Assembly (NCBI RefSeq): GCF_004770055.1 | Contig: NZ_RQEP01000019.1 | Span: 1 to 64,000, forward strand | Length of the DNA stretch: 64,000 nucleotides | Direction of reading: 5' to 3' | DNA from: Leptospira semungkisensis | GTDB taxonomy: Bacteria; Spirochaetota; Leptospiria; Leptospirales; Leptospiraceae | Part shown: positions 17,784 to 27,205 of the stretch, one piece after another | Layout: each line of letters opens with the position of its first letter | Numbering within the stretch: the stretch's first letter is position 1 | The notes under the pieces: generated by a model | What the model was told of the DNA's origin: nothing | The model's input: only the letters and a program-made list of their open reading frames with translations | Databases searched by the model: none | Program-made: the position numbers and the translations under genes

Positions 17784-19324
17784 GCTTGGAGGATCAGGTT
17801 CAACATTTTCTCGGTGGCGAGTACTGCAGCGATGGTTTGGTCGCTATGAACGCCTATGGTCTTAAAATTCTCTTCTTCGTGGTTCTCTACAGCTTTGTTC
17901 CAGGTGATCATGGTTTCGACTAACGCGTCCGTTTTTCCTCCAGGAGGAATACGAACTTCATAGTCCACGAGTCTTGGAATGGAGATGCCTGCTTTAGTAG
18001 CTATATTTGCGAGAGCGGACATGAATGCATCATAGCCTCCATCCCCTTCTCCTTCTTCTGAGTATTGCTTGCCATTTAATTCCAGGGCAACGAATGCTTT
18101 GGGACGAATGCCTAACCCGGAGTTGATCTTGCAGTCTATAATCTTTAATGCAGATTGGGAGCCAGAAGAACCAGATACGTCTGCAATGATAAACGGAAGA
18201 TCTTCTGGAGTAATCGTCTTGTTCTTGTCTCCAAGTTCGATCACTTTTTCTAAGACTTTCTTTTCGACCTCCGGAGAAAGCACGAGCCCCAATTGTTTTA
18301 GGTTTTCTGAGATGCTTGCCTTTCCTGCTAGTTTGCCTAGAGCGTAGCTTCTCTTTCTTCCGAATCTTTCCGGAAGGATCGGGTTTGCGTATAGATTTCC
18401 TTTTTTATCTCCGTCCGCGTGCACTCCTGCAGTTTGAGTGAATACGTCTTCTCCTACGACAGGACGATTTGCTGAGATCCTTTTTCCGCTAAACACTTCC
18501 ACGAGTCTGCTTGCTTCCGTGATCGCTTTTTCGTCCACTCCGGTGTGAATTCCGGCCTTATCATGCAATGCAGTGATCACTGCTTCCAAAGGAGAATTTC
18601 CCGCTCTTTCGCCAAGGCCATTTACGCTAACGTGTAAACCTTTAGCTCCCGCTTTTACAGCAAACAAACAATTTGCTACGGAAAGATCGTAATCATTATG
18701 CCCATGGAATTCGAAATGAAGCTCTGGATATTTCTGGGTAAGAAGTGAGATCCCTGCATACGTTTCTTCTGGAGCCAAAACTCCTAATGTATCCGGAAGA
18801 AAGATTTTTCCTAAAGGTTCATTGGAAAGATGAGAAACGAAGTCCAAAACGTATTCTTTGCTATTTAAATATCCGTTGGACCAATCTTCTAAATATATAT
18901 TAACTTCGAGGCCATTCTTCTTAGCATAAGAAATGGTTTCGGAAACTTCTTCGAAATGCTCCCTGGGACTTTTCTTGAGTTGTCCTTCTAAATGTTTGAG
19001 AGATCCTTTTGTGAGTAAGTTGAGGGTCTTTGCACCGGAAGCTAAAATCCAATCCACACTTTTATGAGAGTCCACAAAGCCTAGGATCTCGATCCGATCT
19101 CCTACGGATTCCGAATTGGCCCATTCCATGATGCGGCGAACGCTTTCTAGTTCTCCCTGAGAAACTCTTGCGGAAGCGATCTCTACACGATCCACTTTCA
19201 GGTTTTGCAGAAGGAATTTTGCAATATTCAATTTTTCGGATGCGGAGAAGCTTACGCCTCTAGTCTGCTCTCCATCTCGAAGAGTCACATCCAGAATTTG
19301 CACCTTGGATCTTTGTTCCTTCAT
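17771..19324 (-). CDS. cimA: (R)-citramalate synthase, pyruvate route of isoleucine synthesis
   Basis: 517 residues forming a LeuA/CimA-type enzyme: an N-terminal TIM barrel with DVTLRDGEQTRGVSFSASEK (metal and catalytic residues), FHGHNDYDLSVAN (HxH metal site) and NGLGERAGN, then a linker and a C-terminal regulatory domain (about 390-517, IRPKAFVALELNGKQ, PPGGKTDALVET). It condenses pyruvate and acetyl-CoA to (R)-citramalate. Sequence agreement with the structurally studied L. interrogans citramalate synthase, recalled from memory, is very high, including YANPILPERFGRKRSYALGK. Leptospira uses this threonine-independent path to isoleucine, with isoleucine feedback through the C-terminal domain. 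The ATG overlaps the smr stop by 4 bases. Confidence 0.95.
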   Translation of the reverse strand: MKEQRSKVQILDVTLRDGEQTRGVSFSASEKLNIAKFLLQNLKVDRVEIASARVSQGELESVRRIMEWANSESVGDRIEILGFVDSHKSVDWILASGAKTLNLLTKGSLKHLEGQLKKSPREHFEEVSETISYAKKNGLEVNIYLEDWSNGYLNSKEYVLDFVSHLSNEPLGKIFLPDTLGVLAPEETYAGISLLTQKYPELHFEFHGHNDYDLSVANCLFAVKAGAKGLHVSVNGLGERAGNSPLEAVITALHDKAGIHTGVDEKAITEASRLVEVFSGKRISANRPVVGEDVFTQTAGVHADGDKKGNLYANPILPERFGRKRSYALGKLAGKASISENLKQLGLVLSPEVEKKVLEKVIELGDKNKTITPEDLPFIIADVSGSSGSQSALKIIDCKINSGLGIRPKAFVALELNGKQYSEEGEGDGGYDAFMSALANIATKAGISIPRLVDYEVRIPPGGKTDALVETMITWNKAVENHEEENFKTIGVHSDQTIAAVLATEKMLNLILQAWQT

Positions 19325-19635
19325 TTTAAGTACTTCTTTAAATCTTCCGCCGAAGGGCCCATGATCTCGATCAGAGTAGATCCCGGATTTCCTATATTTA
19401 ACCCTGCGTCTTCGAGGACTTTTAGGTAAGAATGATTTCGGATATAATCCTCGGTCATTTTACGCAAGACTCCTTCTCCAATCCCGTGGATCACCTCGAC
19501 TAGGGTTTCCCCTTTCAAGAAAGCTTCTTGAATCTCTTTGTCCAGGATCCGATACGCTTCTTCGAATCTCATCTTGCGGATATAAATTGTTCTCGGACCT
19601 TTCTGGTTTCTTCCGGAACCTTTATCTCTCGGCAT
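19321..19635 (-). CDS. Smr-domain protein
   Basis: A 104-residue protein that is essentially one Smr domain. It has a basic N-terminus (PRDKGSGRNQKGPRT), DKEIQEAFLKGETLVEVIHG, and the signature HGIGEGVLRKMT (HGxGxG). Smr domains, known from the C-terminus of MutS2, bind or nick nucleic acids and also act in ribosome rescue. Free-standing short Smr proteins are common; the substrate is unknown. It leads the smr-cimA-pth unit and is divergent from the App1-like gene. Confidence 0.85.
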   Translation of the reverse strand: MPRDKGSGRNQKGPRTIYIRKMRFEEAYRILDKEIQEAFLKGETLVEVIHGIGEGVLRKMTEDYIRNHSYLKVLEDAGLNIGNPGSTLIEIMGPSAEDLKKYLK

Positions 19636-19710
19636 CCTAAGACCATCCTAGTCGGGCCATTCTCCGCGAAAACAAAGAAATTGGATTTTTGCTTTCCCTT
19701 TACGGACCCC

Positions 19711-21297
19711 ATGATAGAGTTTCCTTTCTTAAAATCTGGAAAAAGGTCCGGAAGGTTGGCAGAAGAACAAGATCGCAAAATTTCCCGGAATACGGAAAAG
19801 AGAAGAGCCGCAATCTGCGGAGGTACTCTAGGTAGAGAAAATCGTTACTATATCCGCGGACAAGTCGTGGATATAGGTATCACCGAAGATATGACAGACC
19901 CGAAGGATTGGGATCTGTTTACCGGCTTATTCAAGGGGCAGGAAAAAGAGATCACTCCTTTTCTGGACTATGGTCTCGAGTCCGTGCGTAAACCAATCCT
20001 TCTCGCAGAAATTGTGGACGGATCCGGAAATGTTTTGCATAGATCTCCGGAGATCAGAGGAGACGAAAGCGGCTTCTTCTTTCATGAGTTTACTTTCCCG
20101 CTCAAGCCTGGAAATTATCAGTTCTATATCCATTTCTTAAAGCCGGATTCTTACAGACAGTTCGGAAAGGACCTAGCTTACTTAAACACTCCCGGAAAAC
20201 ACGAGTTAGTTTCTCAAAGTTTGATCGGAAAGGGAGCATTACGTATTCTGTCCGAAGATTACTCTGGGTTAGTCACCACTTCGGATATAGACCAAACCTA
20301 TCTTGCAACGGATATCCATTCGAATAAAGGAAAGATTTCCACTCTATTCGAGACTTCAGAACAGAAACTTCCCTTGCCTGGGATGCCGACTCTATTCAGA
20401 GAACTGAGAGAGAATACGAGTGATTCTCCTCTTTGCTTCATTTCGGCGAGCCCTCATTTTTTCAGAAGAACCCTTCTCTCCACATTTCGCGTGCAGCAAG
20501 TACGAACAGAATCCCTTCACTTAAAATATTTAGAAGGTACCATCAAAGGAATGGTGGATAAGTTTTGGGATACCTTATCTCATCCTACTCGATTTTTGAC
20601 GGAAGGACTTTGGGGAGCGCTCGAAAGAGTGCGTAAGTTTGCGGGATCTTCTTTTCAGAGCTTATTCGATCAATTGGCTTATAAGCTTACCATTCTCTTA
20701 AGAGATAGGATCTATCTTCCTACGAATTCGAAAGAGATTTTAATGGGAGATAATACCGAAAGCGATTATCTGATCTTCATATTATACCAAGTCATTCTAA
20801 CAGGAGCTCTCCAGGGAAAGGAGCTAGAAGATTATCTCTATAAATTGAATTTTCTAGGAAGGGATGCAATCACTCGGGACAATGCAAAACTCATCCGAGA
20901 ACTTGCCGAAGAAAACAGAAGAATTCACGGAGATATCAATCCGGTCGAATTAGTACTCGTGAATAAGACTGAACTTGGGCCTCCTTCCGAGGAAATGCAA
21001 TGGAATGTAAGAGGAGCTCTTCCTACCGGAATAGATCCTTGGAAAAATCCGGATATAAAAGCATACCTTCCAACCGACGGTGCTTTAGGATTCGCTCTGA
21101 TTCTAGTCGAAAAGGAGATCTTGGACCTTTCTTCCGTTTTGAAAATTGCAGGCGAAATGGCTGGCCAATGGTTTGAAGGAAAGGTAATCGACTCGAGTTT
21201 CTTATTGGAACTTGCAAAAAAGCTGGAACTTCCGCAAGACGTTCGGCCTATTCATAAGAAATTCGTAAAGACATTGAAAGAAGTGCTCGAAGTTTAG
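19711..21297 (+). CDS. App1-family phosphatidate phosphatase-like protein
   Basis: From the ATG at 19711 the protein has 528 residues. An N-terminal beta-rich part (about 30-180) precedes the HAD-like catalytic block: TTSDIDQTYLATDIHSNKG (DxDxT motif), LPGMPTLFREL and CFISASPHFFRRTLL, the order seen in App1/DUF2183 lipid phosphatases. The C-terminal part (about 300-528) is helical and not recognised. Bacterial relatives are thought to dephosphorylate phosphatidic acid or similar lipids. No signal peptide. No strong Shine-Dalgarno is seen; the frame is open further upstream to 19528, overlapping smr. Its stop overlaps the convergent dedA-type stop by three bases. Confidence 0.75.
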   Translation: MIEFPFLKSGKRSGRLAEEQDRKISRNTEKRRAAICGGTLGRENRYYIRGQVVDIGITEDMTDPKDWDLFTGLFKGQEKEITPFLDYGLESVRKPILLAEIVDGSGNVLHRSPEIRGDESGFFFHEFTFPLKPGNYQFYIHFLKPDSYRQFGKDLAYLNTPGKHELVSQSLIGKGALRILSEDYSGLVTTSDIDQTYLATDIHSNKGKISTLFETSEQKLPLPGMPTLFRELRENTSDSPLCFISASPHFFRRTLLSTFRVQQVRTESLHLKYLEGTIKGMVDKFWDTLSHPTRFLTEGLWGALERVRKFAGSSFQSLFDQLAYKLTILLRDRIYLPTNSKEILMGDNTESDYLIFILYQVILTGALQGKELEDYLYKLNFLGRDAITRDNAKLIRELAEENRRIHGDINPVELVLVNKTELGPPSEEMQWNVRGALPTGIDPWKNPDIKAYLPTDGALGFALILVEKEILDLSSVLKIAGEMAGQWFEGKVIDSSFLLELAKKLELPQDVRPIHKKFVKTLKEVLEV

Positions 21298-21935
21298 GCT
21301 TTTTTCTTTTCTATTACCTTTTTATAAAGTATAAATCCAAGGACGGCGAGTATAAGAGTCGCAGTCGCTATCCTATTGTAGAGAGAAAGAAATTCCAATA
21401 CCTTCTCCCAATGGCTTCCCAAATAGAAACCTCCGTAGATCAGTATTCCGCACCATAAGAATACTGCTAAGGAAAAATAAGAGAAGAAGACTGCGGGGCT
21501 CATGTCCGTCATTCCCGCCACAATCGAAACAAAGAATCGTATTCCCGCTGAAAAACGGGAAAAGATCACTACGAGAGTACTGTTTCTGGAAAACCAATCC
21601 AATGTCTTTTGGATAGAATCCTCGTTGTATAATTCCGATTTAAAAGGAAATTCTTTTGTCTTCAGCCAATCCAAGAGTTTGTGGCCGAAGGAATACATGA
21701 TCCAAGCGCCTGCAAGATTTCCGAATAGAGTGCTCGTGGCCAATTCCCAGAAACCGATCCCTCCTCTTGCAAGTAAGAATCCTCCGAATGCGGTGACAGT
21801 ATCTCCCGGCCAAGGAGGAAAAACGTTTTCGGTTAAATTGGAAAAGGCAAAGAAGAACCAAACGAGAGCGCTGGGCAGACCGGCGACCCAATCCAAAAGG
21901 ATCTGGATGTATGAATCGAATCCGGTAAATTGCAT
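21294..21935 (-). CDS. DedA-family (VTT domain) membrane protein
   Basis: 213 residues with five or six hydrophobic segments. FSNLTENVFPPWPGDTVTAFGGFLL carries the acidic and PPxPGD features of the DedA/VTT family, and VIFSRFSAGIRFFVSIVAGM gives the conserved late Arg motif (usually FSRFxPGxR; here the Pro is replaced by Ala). DedA proteins help recycle undecaprenyl phosphate or flip phospholipids in the inner membrane. The convergent lipid phosphatase gene shares three bases at the 3' ends. Confidence 0.88.
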   Translation of the reverse strand: MQFTGFDSYIQILLDWVAGLPSALVWFFFAFSNLTENVFPPWPGDTVTAFGGFLLARGGIGFWELATSTLFGNLAGAWIMYSFGHKLLDWLKTKEFPFKSELYNEDSIQKTLDWFSRNSTLVVIFSRFSAGIRFFVSIVAGMTDMSPAVFFSYFSLAVFLWCGILIYGGFYLGSHWEKVLEFLSLYNRIATATLILAVLGFILYKKVIEKKKA

Positions 21936-21945
21936 CTAAAAAGGA

Positions 21946-22503
21946 TTGTCAAGGTGGGAGCATTGGATTCAACTAAATTTCGTGGAATCCTCCAGTTTCT
22001 CGCCTAAGCGAATTCTTACTCTTCTTCTCATACTCATCGTAAATGTTTCTCTTTTTTCTCAGGAGCAGGTTCTTCCGGAAATGCCCGCGTTAGATCCTGT
22101 AAAACCGCAAAAACAAGATAGACCAAAACCAAGAATTTTTCGTTACAATCGACTCACTATCCAAGAGGATCCGTACAAGGCTCCTTCTTCCATTCCCAGG
22201 GATTTTGTTCCTCCTCAAAACAGTACTTTATTGTTTTCTACTGAACTGAAATCGGATCGCTTACTGGAAAATAAGGAATCCATCGTTGTTTTTAAGAGCA
22301 GCTTCTCCAAACAGGTGCTGGAAACCTATTATGAGATCCTGATCTTCAATTTGAATCATAAGATGTTACAAAACCAAAAAACGGATGCAAAGAGTTTGTA
22401 TTTGGTCGAAGTATTCGGACGAAAGACTGTCGCGATCTCCATCGTTCCGAGCGAGAAAGGTTCATTAGTGAAATTATTTCATAGAACCTCGGGAGGATTC
22501 TGA
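21946..22503 (+). CDS. Exported hypothetical protein
   Basis: 185 residues with a basic region and hydrophobic signal segment (PKRILTLLLILIVNVSLFSQ, about 20-39), a Pro-rich basic linker (about 42-62) and a small alpha/beta domain at the end. The frame has no ATG near its start; TTG at 21946 (behind AAAAAGGA) gives the length stated, and GTG at 21982 is an alternative. The stop overlaps the start of the downstream permease gene (TGATG), indicating coupling. I do not recognise a family; it is probably periplasmic. Confidence 0.65.
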   Translation: MSRWEHWIQLNFVESSSFSPKRILTLLLILIVNVSLFSQEQVLPEMPALDPVKPQKQDRPKPRIFRYNRLTIQEDPYKAPSSIPRDFVPPQNSTLLFSTELKSDRLLENKESIVVFKSSFSKQVLETYYEILIFNLNHKMLQNQKTDAKSLYLVEVFGRKTVAISIVPSEKGSLVKLFHRTSGGF

Positions 22504-23618
22504 TGCCCGATAAGGACGGAATGGACGCAACAAACAGAAAGATATTCAATATCGTTCTGGGGATTTTTTGCCTGGGAGCGGCGACACTGCTCTTCGTGGT
22601 ATTAAGGCCTTATTTCTATTCCGCATTGGTTGCCTTGATCCTTTATCTCGCAACCCGAAAGCAGTACAAGCAACTCAGAAGACTTGTAGGTCCTCGTTTC
22701 GAGTCTTTCGCTCCTTGGATCATGATCGGTTCTGTCTGTATGATCGTGCTTCTTCCTTCTTATTTTATGATCCGAACTTTGATAGAAGAATCTCTTTCTA
22801 TCCTATTCAAGATTCGTATCTCTCTTTCGGAAGATAAGATCATAGATACGATGATGAATCTGAATATCCTTACGGATCTTGTTACGGACAATCCTTTCTT
22901 TTGGGTGAAACTCCCCGAAATCTATGGAGAGTTTGCGAGAAATTATATAGATATTCTGAACCTAGACAGCTTGTACGCGGTATTGAGCAATGCATCTTCC
23001 TTTATTCTGGGTTCCATCGATCTTCCTGCCGGGATTATCATGAATCTATTCTTTTCCGTTCTACTCTTGTTCTTCTTCTATCAAGACGGAAGAAAGATAG
23101 AAAGGTTTATCTTGGACAACCTTCCCTTCTCCGCAGAAGTAGAGGAACAGGTTGGAAGAAAGATTGCTGCCGCCGTGCAGACAGTATTTAAAGGAAATCT
23201 AATCGTTTCCATCATGCAAGGAGCGGGAATTTATATCCTTTTACTCTTTGCTAAGATCTCTAACCCGTTTTTATACGCGAGTCTTGCTGCCTTCTTCTCT
23301 CTTATTCCTGTGATTGGAACTTCGGTAGTTTGGCTTCCGATCGGACTGTATTTGATGTTCATAGAGAATAATATCATAGGCGCAAGCTTCTTCATGATCA
23401 TGGGCCTGACTCTCTATATCGTTTTAGAAAACGTAGTCAAACCGAAGATGTTGGATAAGAAATTGAGGATCCATCCTCTTTTGATCTTTCTCTCTCTTAT
23501 CGGAGGGATCCAAGAATTCGGGATCATGGGACTGGTGCTTGGGCCGGTAGCGGTTACCATGGTAGTGATCCTTTGGGATTTCTGGAAATTGTACAGAAAA
23601 GATTTTTTTGCCAGCTAA
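22503..23618 (+). CDS. AI-2E transporter-family membrane protein (PerM/YdiK-like)
   Basis: 371 residues with about seven to eight membrane helices: two near the N-terminus, a long amphipathic middle, and a C-terminal block with the family signature (SLIPVIGTSVVWLPIGLYLM, ENVVKPKMLDKKLRIHPL, GGIQEFGIMGLVLGPV). The family includes E. coli TqsA/YdgG, linked to AI-2 export, and Na+/H+ antiporter-like members, so the substrate is uncertain. It is coupled to the exported protein upstream and lies 6 bases before xseA. Confidence 0.9.
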   Translation: MPDKDGMDATNRKIFNIVLGIFCLGAATLLFVVLRPYFYSALVALILYLATRKQYKQLRRLVGPRFESFAPWIMIGSVCMIVLLPSYFMIRTLIEESLSILFKIRISLSEDKIIDTMMNLNILTDLVTDNPFFWVKLPEIYGEFARNYIDILNLDSLYAVLSNASSFILGSIDLPAGIIMNLFFSVLLLFFFYQDGRKIERFILDNLPFSAEVEEQVGRKIAAAVQTVFKGNLIVSIMQGAGIYILLLFAKISNPFLYASLAAFFSLIPVIGTSVVWLPIGLYLMFIENNIIGASFFMIMGLTLYIVLENVVKPKMLDKKLRIHPLLIFLSLIGGIQEFGIMGLVLGPVAVTMVVILWDFWKLYRKDFFAS

Positions 23619-23624
23619 GATCTG

Positions 23625-24902
23625 ATGGAAGAAAGCAAACCTCTTTCCGTTTCGGAAGTCAATTCCATCATCAAGCAGTTACTGACCGGGCCGGAGATTC
23701 TCAGGAATATCTGCGTGCAGGGCGAGATCTCGAATTATTCGAAATCTCACCAAGGTCATATTTACTTCAATCTAAAGGATCCTAAATCCTTAATTGCCTG
23801 TACCTTCTTCTCTTATAGCAATGGAAGATATAAAGGAAAGTCTCTTGAAAACGGAATGGAGATTAAGGCGTACGGAACTGTTTCCGTTTACGAGCCTAGG
23901 GGACAATACAATTTAAATATTTCTAAAGTAGAAGAGCTGGGCCAGGGAGATCTACTGCTACAAGTAGAAGCTCTCAAGCAAAAGCTCGCGGCTCAGGGAG
24001 TATTCGACCCTGATAGAAAGCGTAGTCTCCCTGCTTTTCCTTGGAGGATAGGTGTTGCCACTTCTCCCACAGGAGCGGCGATCGAGGATATTATCCGGAT
24101 CGCAAAACAAAGGTTTCCTAAGATAGATATTTTGATCTCTCCTTGCTTAGTCCAGGGAGATGGAGCTCCTGACTCTATCGTGAGCGCGATCCGAGAATTG
24201 AACGATGCTCGTTGGGATGTGGATCTCATCATTGCAGGCCGAGGCGGAGGTAGCTACGAGGATCTCATGGCATTCAATGAGGAGAAGGTTGTACTTGCAT
24301 TTGCCGAGTCCAGAGTGCCTATCATTTCTGCTGTGGGCCACCAGATTGATTCAGTGCTCTCCGATCTGGCAGCCGATCATTTTGCTCCTACACCTACTGC
24401 AGCGGCTGAAATGGCAGTACCCGAAATGGAAGCGGTCGAAGCGGAACTTTCCGAAATAGAAATCCGTTTAAAGACGGCTCTGAAGAACCAAGCGGTGAAT
24501 TTAAAGGAAAAGCTACGAATTCTTACGAATAAGAAAGCATTCATAGAACCTAGATCCATGCTAAACGATAGGATCCTACAGTTGGATGAGATCAGCTCCC
24601 GCATCCATCTTCTGGGAAAAAATTATATCATGACCTCGCAGAACCGATTTACGCCGATCGCAAATGCTCTATCGACTTCCTTTAAGACTCAATTGGAAAG
24701 AAAGAGAAAGGAATTCCAACTTCTCTCAGGAAAGGTGGATGGGTTCTCTCCTTTAGGGACCTTAAAGAGAGGATATTCCGTAGTTAGAAAGAAGGGAAAA
24801 AAAGTCGTTACTTCTCCGAGCCAATTGGAGAAAGAGGAAGAACTCGAGGTCATTTTGGCGGAAGGAAGGATCCGAGTCTCATACCAGGGTGAAATCAAAT
24901 GA
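23625..24902 (+). CDS. xseA: Exodeoxyribonuclease VII large subunit
   Basis: 425 residues. An N-terminal OB-fold ([34 protein letters not shown]) precedes the catalytic core ([54 protein letters not shown]) and a coiled-coil C-terminus (about 265-370) that assembles with XseB, then [13 protein letters not shown]. ExoVII degrades single-stranded DNA in repair. The stop overlaps the xseB start by four bases. Confidence 0.97.
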   Translation: MEESKPLSVSEVNSIIKQLLTGPEILRNICVQGEISNYSKSHQGHIYFNLKDPKSLIACTFFSYSNGRYKGKSLENGMEIKAYGTVSVYEPRGQYNLNISKVEELGQGDLLLQVEALKQKLAAQGVFDPDRKRSLPAFPWRIGVATSPTGAAIEDIIRIAKQRFPKIDILISPCLVQGDGAPDSIVSAIRELNDARWDVDLIIAGRGGGSYEDLMAFNEEKVVLAFAESRVPIISAVGHQIDSVLSDLAADHFAPTPTAAAEMAVPEMEAVEAELSEIEIRLKTALKNQAVNLKEKLRILTNKKAFIEPRSMLNDRILQLDEISSRIHLLGKNYIMTSQNRFTPIANALSTSFKTQLERKRKEFQLLSGKVDGFSPLGTLKRGYSVVRKKGKKVVTSPSQLEKEEELEVILAEGRIRVSYQGEIK

Positions 24903-25186
24903 CAAAGAAGACGGAAATTAGTTTCGAACAGGCCTTAACCGAATTGGAGCAGATCGCTGAGAATTTGGAAAGAGGACAATTGACCCTAGAAGAAAGTATT
25001 AAATCCTACGAAAGAGGAATGGAATTAAAAACAATCTGCCAATCCATCTTGGCCGAAGCCGAAGGAAAGATAGAATATCTGTCTAAATCCGGCGCTGGAG
25101 AGACCCAAAAGAAAACCGCAAGTCCTAAATCGGAAACCTCTTCCAGAGCAGCTACTCCTCCATCAACTGACGAAGAATTATTCTGA
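24899..25186 (+). CDS. xseB: Exodeoxyribonuclease VII small subunit
   Basis: 95 residues. The core [20 protein letters not shown] followed by [20 protein letters not shown] is the XseB helical hairpin. It is a little longer than usual (about 75-80) because of a polar Ser/Thr/Lys tail of about 28 residues. Several copies bind each XseA coiled coil. The ATG overlaps the xseA stop (ATGA). No strong terminator is visible between it and the convergent DUF2752 gene. Confidence 0.95.
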   Translation: MTKKTEISFEQALTELEQIAENLERGQLTLEESIKSYERGMELKTICQSILAEAEGKIEYLSKSGAGETQKKTASPKSETSSRAATPPSTDEELF

Positions 25187-25327
25187 AGAAAGTTGGGACT
25201 GGCCCCGTTCCCGTTAGAAAGATCATGCCGACTTTGGGGCACTGACCTTTACAAATTTATAATTTAGAAGAACCGGTTTTTCTGCGCTTTAAAGTATAAC
25301 AGATCGGATCCTTTCTCTAAGATCCTC

Positions 25328-25744
25328 TTAATTCAAAAATTGTTTTTGAAAATACCAAACAAATAATCCTAACAGAAACACCCAGGAAAAGATCCCGAAA
25401 TTTTTTCCGTTTAGGAATTTCTTCCATTCACTTTTACTAATATTCCATCTTAATCCGAAAAGAAAGATCCCTAAAAAAGAAACCGGGATACCATACGGAT
25501 GATATTCCCAAGAACGAGAAAGATCTCCTCTAAAAAAGCAGATCACTGCCCTACTCAATCCGCAACCAGGACAATCCCAGCCGGTGAGATGTTTCCACCA
25601 GCAGACCGTAAACCAATACTCGGATTCGGTATCTAAAGGAAAATTCTTTGCGATCAATACACAAGTAACAAGGAGAAAGGTGAGGAAAATGGCATTCTTA
25701 GTTAGAATGAAAAGAATGCTGCGAGAAAAGACCGAGTCTGGCAT
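25328..25744 (-). CDS. DUF2752 membrane protein
   Basis: From ATG 25744 the protein has 138 residues and three hydrophobic segments. The DUF2752 signature is clear: TGWDCPGCGLSRAVICFFRGDLSRSW with the CPGCGxxR motif, followed by HPYGIPVSF. The function of the family is not established; the paired cysteines may bind metal or a disulphide partner. The frame is open to 25822, overlapping the preceding gene by 50 bases, but the inner ATG with GAGA upstream is more credible. Probably one operon with the DUF5684 gene. Confidence 0.78.
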   Translation of the reverse strand: MPDSVFSRSILFILTKNAIFLTFLLVTCVLIAKNFPLDTESEYWFTVCWWKHLTGWDCPGCGLSRAVICFFRGDLSRSWEYHPYGIPVSFLGIFLFGLRWNISKSEWKKFLNGKNFGIFSWVFLLGLFVWYFQKQFLN

Positions 25745-25772
25745 AGACCCGGTCTCTTTCTGAGAGAAAAGA

Positions 25773-26141
25773 TTAAGCAGACTTAGCTGCCGGTCCTGCA
25801 TATTTCGCATCCGAGAATGCAAGAATAGGATACCCTACCGCAAAGATAAACAGGATCGCATAACCTGCAGTCTTGCCGAAGGATTTCGCCAGATCGATTG
25901 CGACTAGGATCGCGACGACCAAGTTAACGCAAGGAATGAAGTAAAGAAGAAGCCACCAGCCTGGTCTTCCTACGACTTCTAACAGAACATATAGGTTATA
26001 GAAGGGAATAATCGCTGCCCAACCCGGTTTGCCCGCTTTTTCGAAAATCTTCCAAAAGGAATAAATAAATAGTACTGCGATCGCTAGATAAACGATCAGG
26101 ACTATAATACCGCCAATCCCTGAACCTGAACTTTCTTCCAT
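25773..26141 (-). CDS. DUF5684 small membrane protein
   Basis: 122 residues with an opening helix (IGGIIVLIVYLAIAVLFIYS), then FEKAGKPGWAAIIPFYNLYV and GRPGWWLLLYFIPCVNLVVA, the paired GKPGW / PFYN motif of the DUF5684 family, and a last helix. TGGAG lies 8 bases before the ATG. The family often lies near signal peptidase or membrane biogenesis genes, but no role is proven. It is followed by the DUF2752 gene. Confidence 0.82.
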   Translation of the reverse strand: MEESSGSGIGGIIVLIVYLAIAVLFIYSFWKIFEKAGKPGWAAIIPFYNLYVLLEVVGRPGWWLLLYFIPCVNLVVAILVAIDLAKSFGKTAGYAILFIFAVGYPILAFSDAKYAGPAAKSA

Positions 26142-26241
26142 CTTTTATGCTCCAAAAATGAGAATCTCGGAAAGTATATTTTTATTTTCCGGAAAGCAAG
26201 AAGAAAATCTGGTAAATTTTTAATTTCCGATCCGAACTAAG

Positions 26242-26733
26242 CTAGTTCACGCTTAAAGTAAAGGACCCCGCATCCGTGACCGGAACGACCAAACAACGGG
26301 TATCTCCGCTAGTTGTGCTCACTCCAGAGTAGGATTCCGTTCCCACATTCTCGCTCGTAAACTCTACTCCGCTGAAATTCGTAGGGGTAAGGGACACATT
26401 TTCGGAACCGATCCAAAGATCCGCTTCTCCTGTCGTAAAGTTGACATTGAAGGTATTGCTGGATCCATTCCCGGTAAAAAGGAAGAAGTAATAGTAATAG
26501 CTTAGGCCGGAAAATGTCGTAGTTCCTCCCACACTGATCGTGTAGGAACTGATGGTAGAATCAGAACATCCTCCTGAGGGAACAGGAGTAAATGTGGACC
26601 CGTAGGCGGAATACAATAAAGAAGCGGCAGAACTGTCGCTCGTGCTACTCGAATCTCCTGTAGTATGGCATGCCATGGAGAGAAAGAGTGCGATTAGGGG
26701 AAATACGGTCTTAGTTTCTAATAAATATTTCAT
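26242..26733 (-). CDS. Small Ser/Thr-rich lipoprotein
   Basis: 163 residues. The signal segment VFPLIALFLSMAC ends in a spirochaete-type lipobox (LSMA-C, lipid-modified Cys22). The mature protein is rich in Ser, Thr, Gly and Tyr and low in Lys, with patterns of short beta strands (SYTISVGGTTTFSGLSYYYY, SFTLSVN at the end), which suggests a small beta-sandwich on the cell surface or in the periplasm. No family recognised. A 7-pair hairpin lies 28-49 bases upstream of the start. Confidence 0.72.
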   Translation of the reverse strand: MKYLLETKTVFPLIALFLSMACHTTGDSSSTSDSSAASLLYSAYGSTFTPVPSGGCSDSTISSYTISVGGTTTFSGLSYYYYFFLFTGNGSSNTFNVNFTTGEADLWIGSENVSLTPTNFSGVEFTSENVGTESYSGVSTTSGDTRCLVVPVTDAGSFTLSVN

Positions 26734-26760
26734 TCAGATATGGCTCAGCGTTCTCTATAA

Positions 26761-26782
26761 GAAACCCGGTCACCAGGGTTTC
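26761..26782. promoter_or_regulatory. Inverted repeat upstream of the lipoprotein gene
   Basis: Arms GAAACCC (26761-26767) and GGGTTTC (26776-26782) are perfect with an 8-base loop. No T-run follows in either direction, so it is not a normal terminator. It would lie in the lipoprotein 5' leader or act as an operator; the use is inferred from position only. Confidence 0.35.
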
Positions 26783-26932
26783 GTTCCTAAAATACTTTCT
26801 ATCTCCGAATTATCATTAGATGACAAAATCAAAAATTTTATCCAAAAGAACTAAACAAATGTGGGTAATAAGGGTCTAATAGAAAAACCCGAGCGGATCT
26901 CTATTTATAAGGCTGGAAAAAGCGAAGGAAAT

Positions 26933-27010
<78 letters not shown>

Positions 27011-27153
27011 TTCACGGTAGCAGAATCCAGTTTTTAGAAATGAGGCGAGCTGGCAATGAAAAATCTTCGAGACATAGGTATTTTTCTAACTGCCCTGCTC
27101 TAAGAAATTTCCCTGAAAACAGAACTGCTTTGGAAAAAGTGCTATGGGAAAAT

Positions 27154-27205
27154 TTGAAAGCTATAGTAGCGTGACATAATCCAAAAAACGCACTATATTT
27201 TGCCG
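27154..27205 (+). promoter_or_regulatory. Candidate nrdJ promoter with NrdR-box-like sites
   Basis: A possible promoter reads TTGAAA (27154-27159), 15 bases, CATAAT (27175-27180). At 27193-27202 CTATATTTTG matches nine of ten core positions of the NrdR box (CWATATCTWG). A weaker partial copy beginning CTATA lies at 27161, 32 bases upstream, close to the spacing of paired NrdR boxes. The flanks fit poorly, so this is tentative. Confidence 0.3.

Noticed and set aside
25187..25327. Terminator between convergent xseB and the DUF2752 gene
   Set aside because: GGCCCC and GGGGC blocks can pair but are about 35 bases apart with no T-run, so no terminator is called.
26734..26932. Small gene or sRNA between the lipoprotein and tRNA-Asn
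   Set aside because: Only short frames without ribosome-binding signals are present, and the one hairpin has no T-run.
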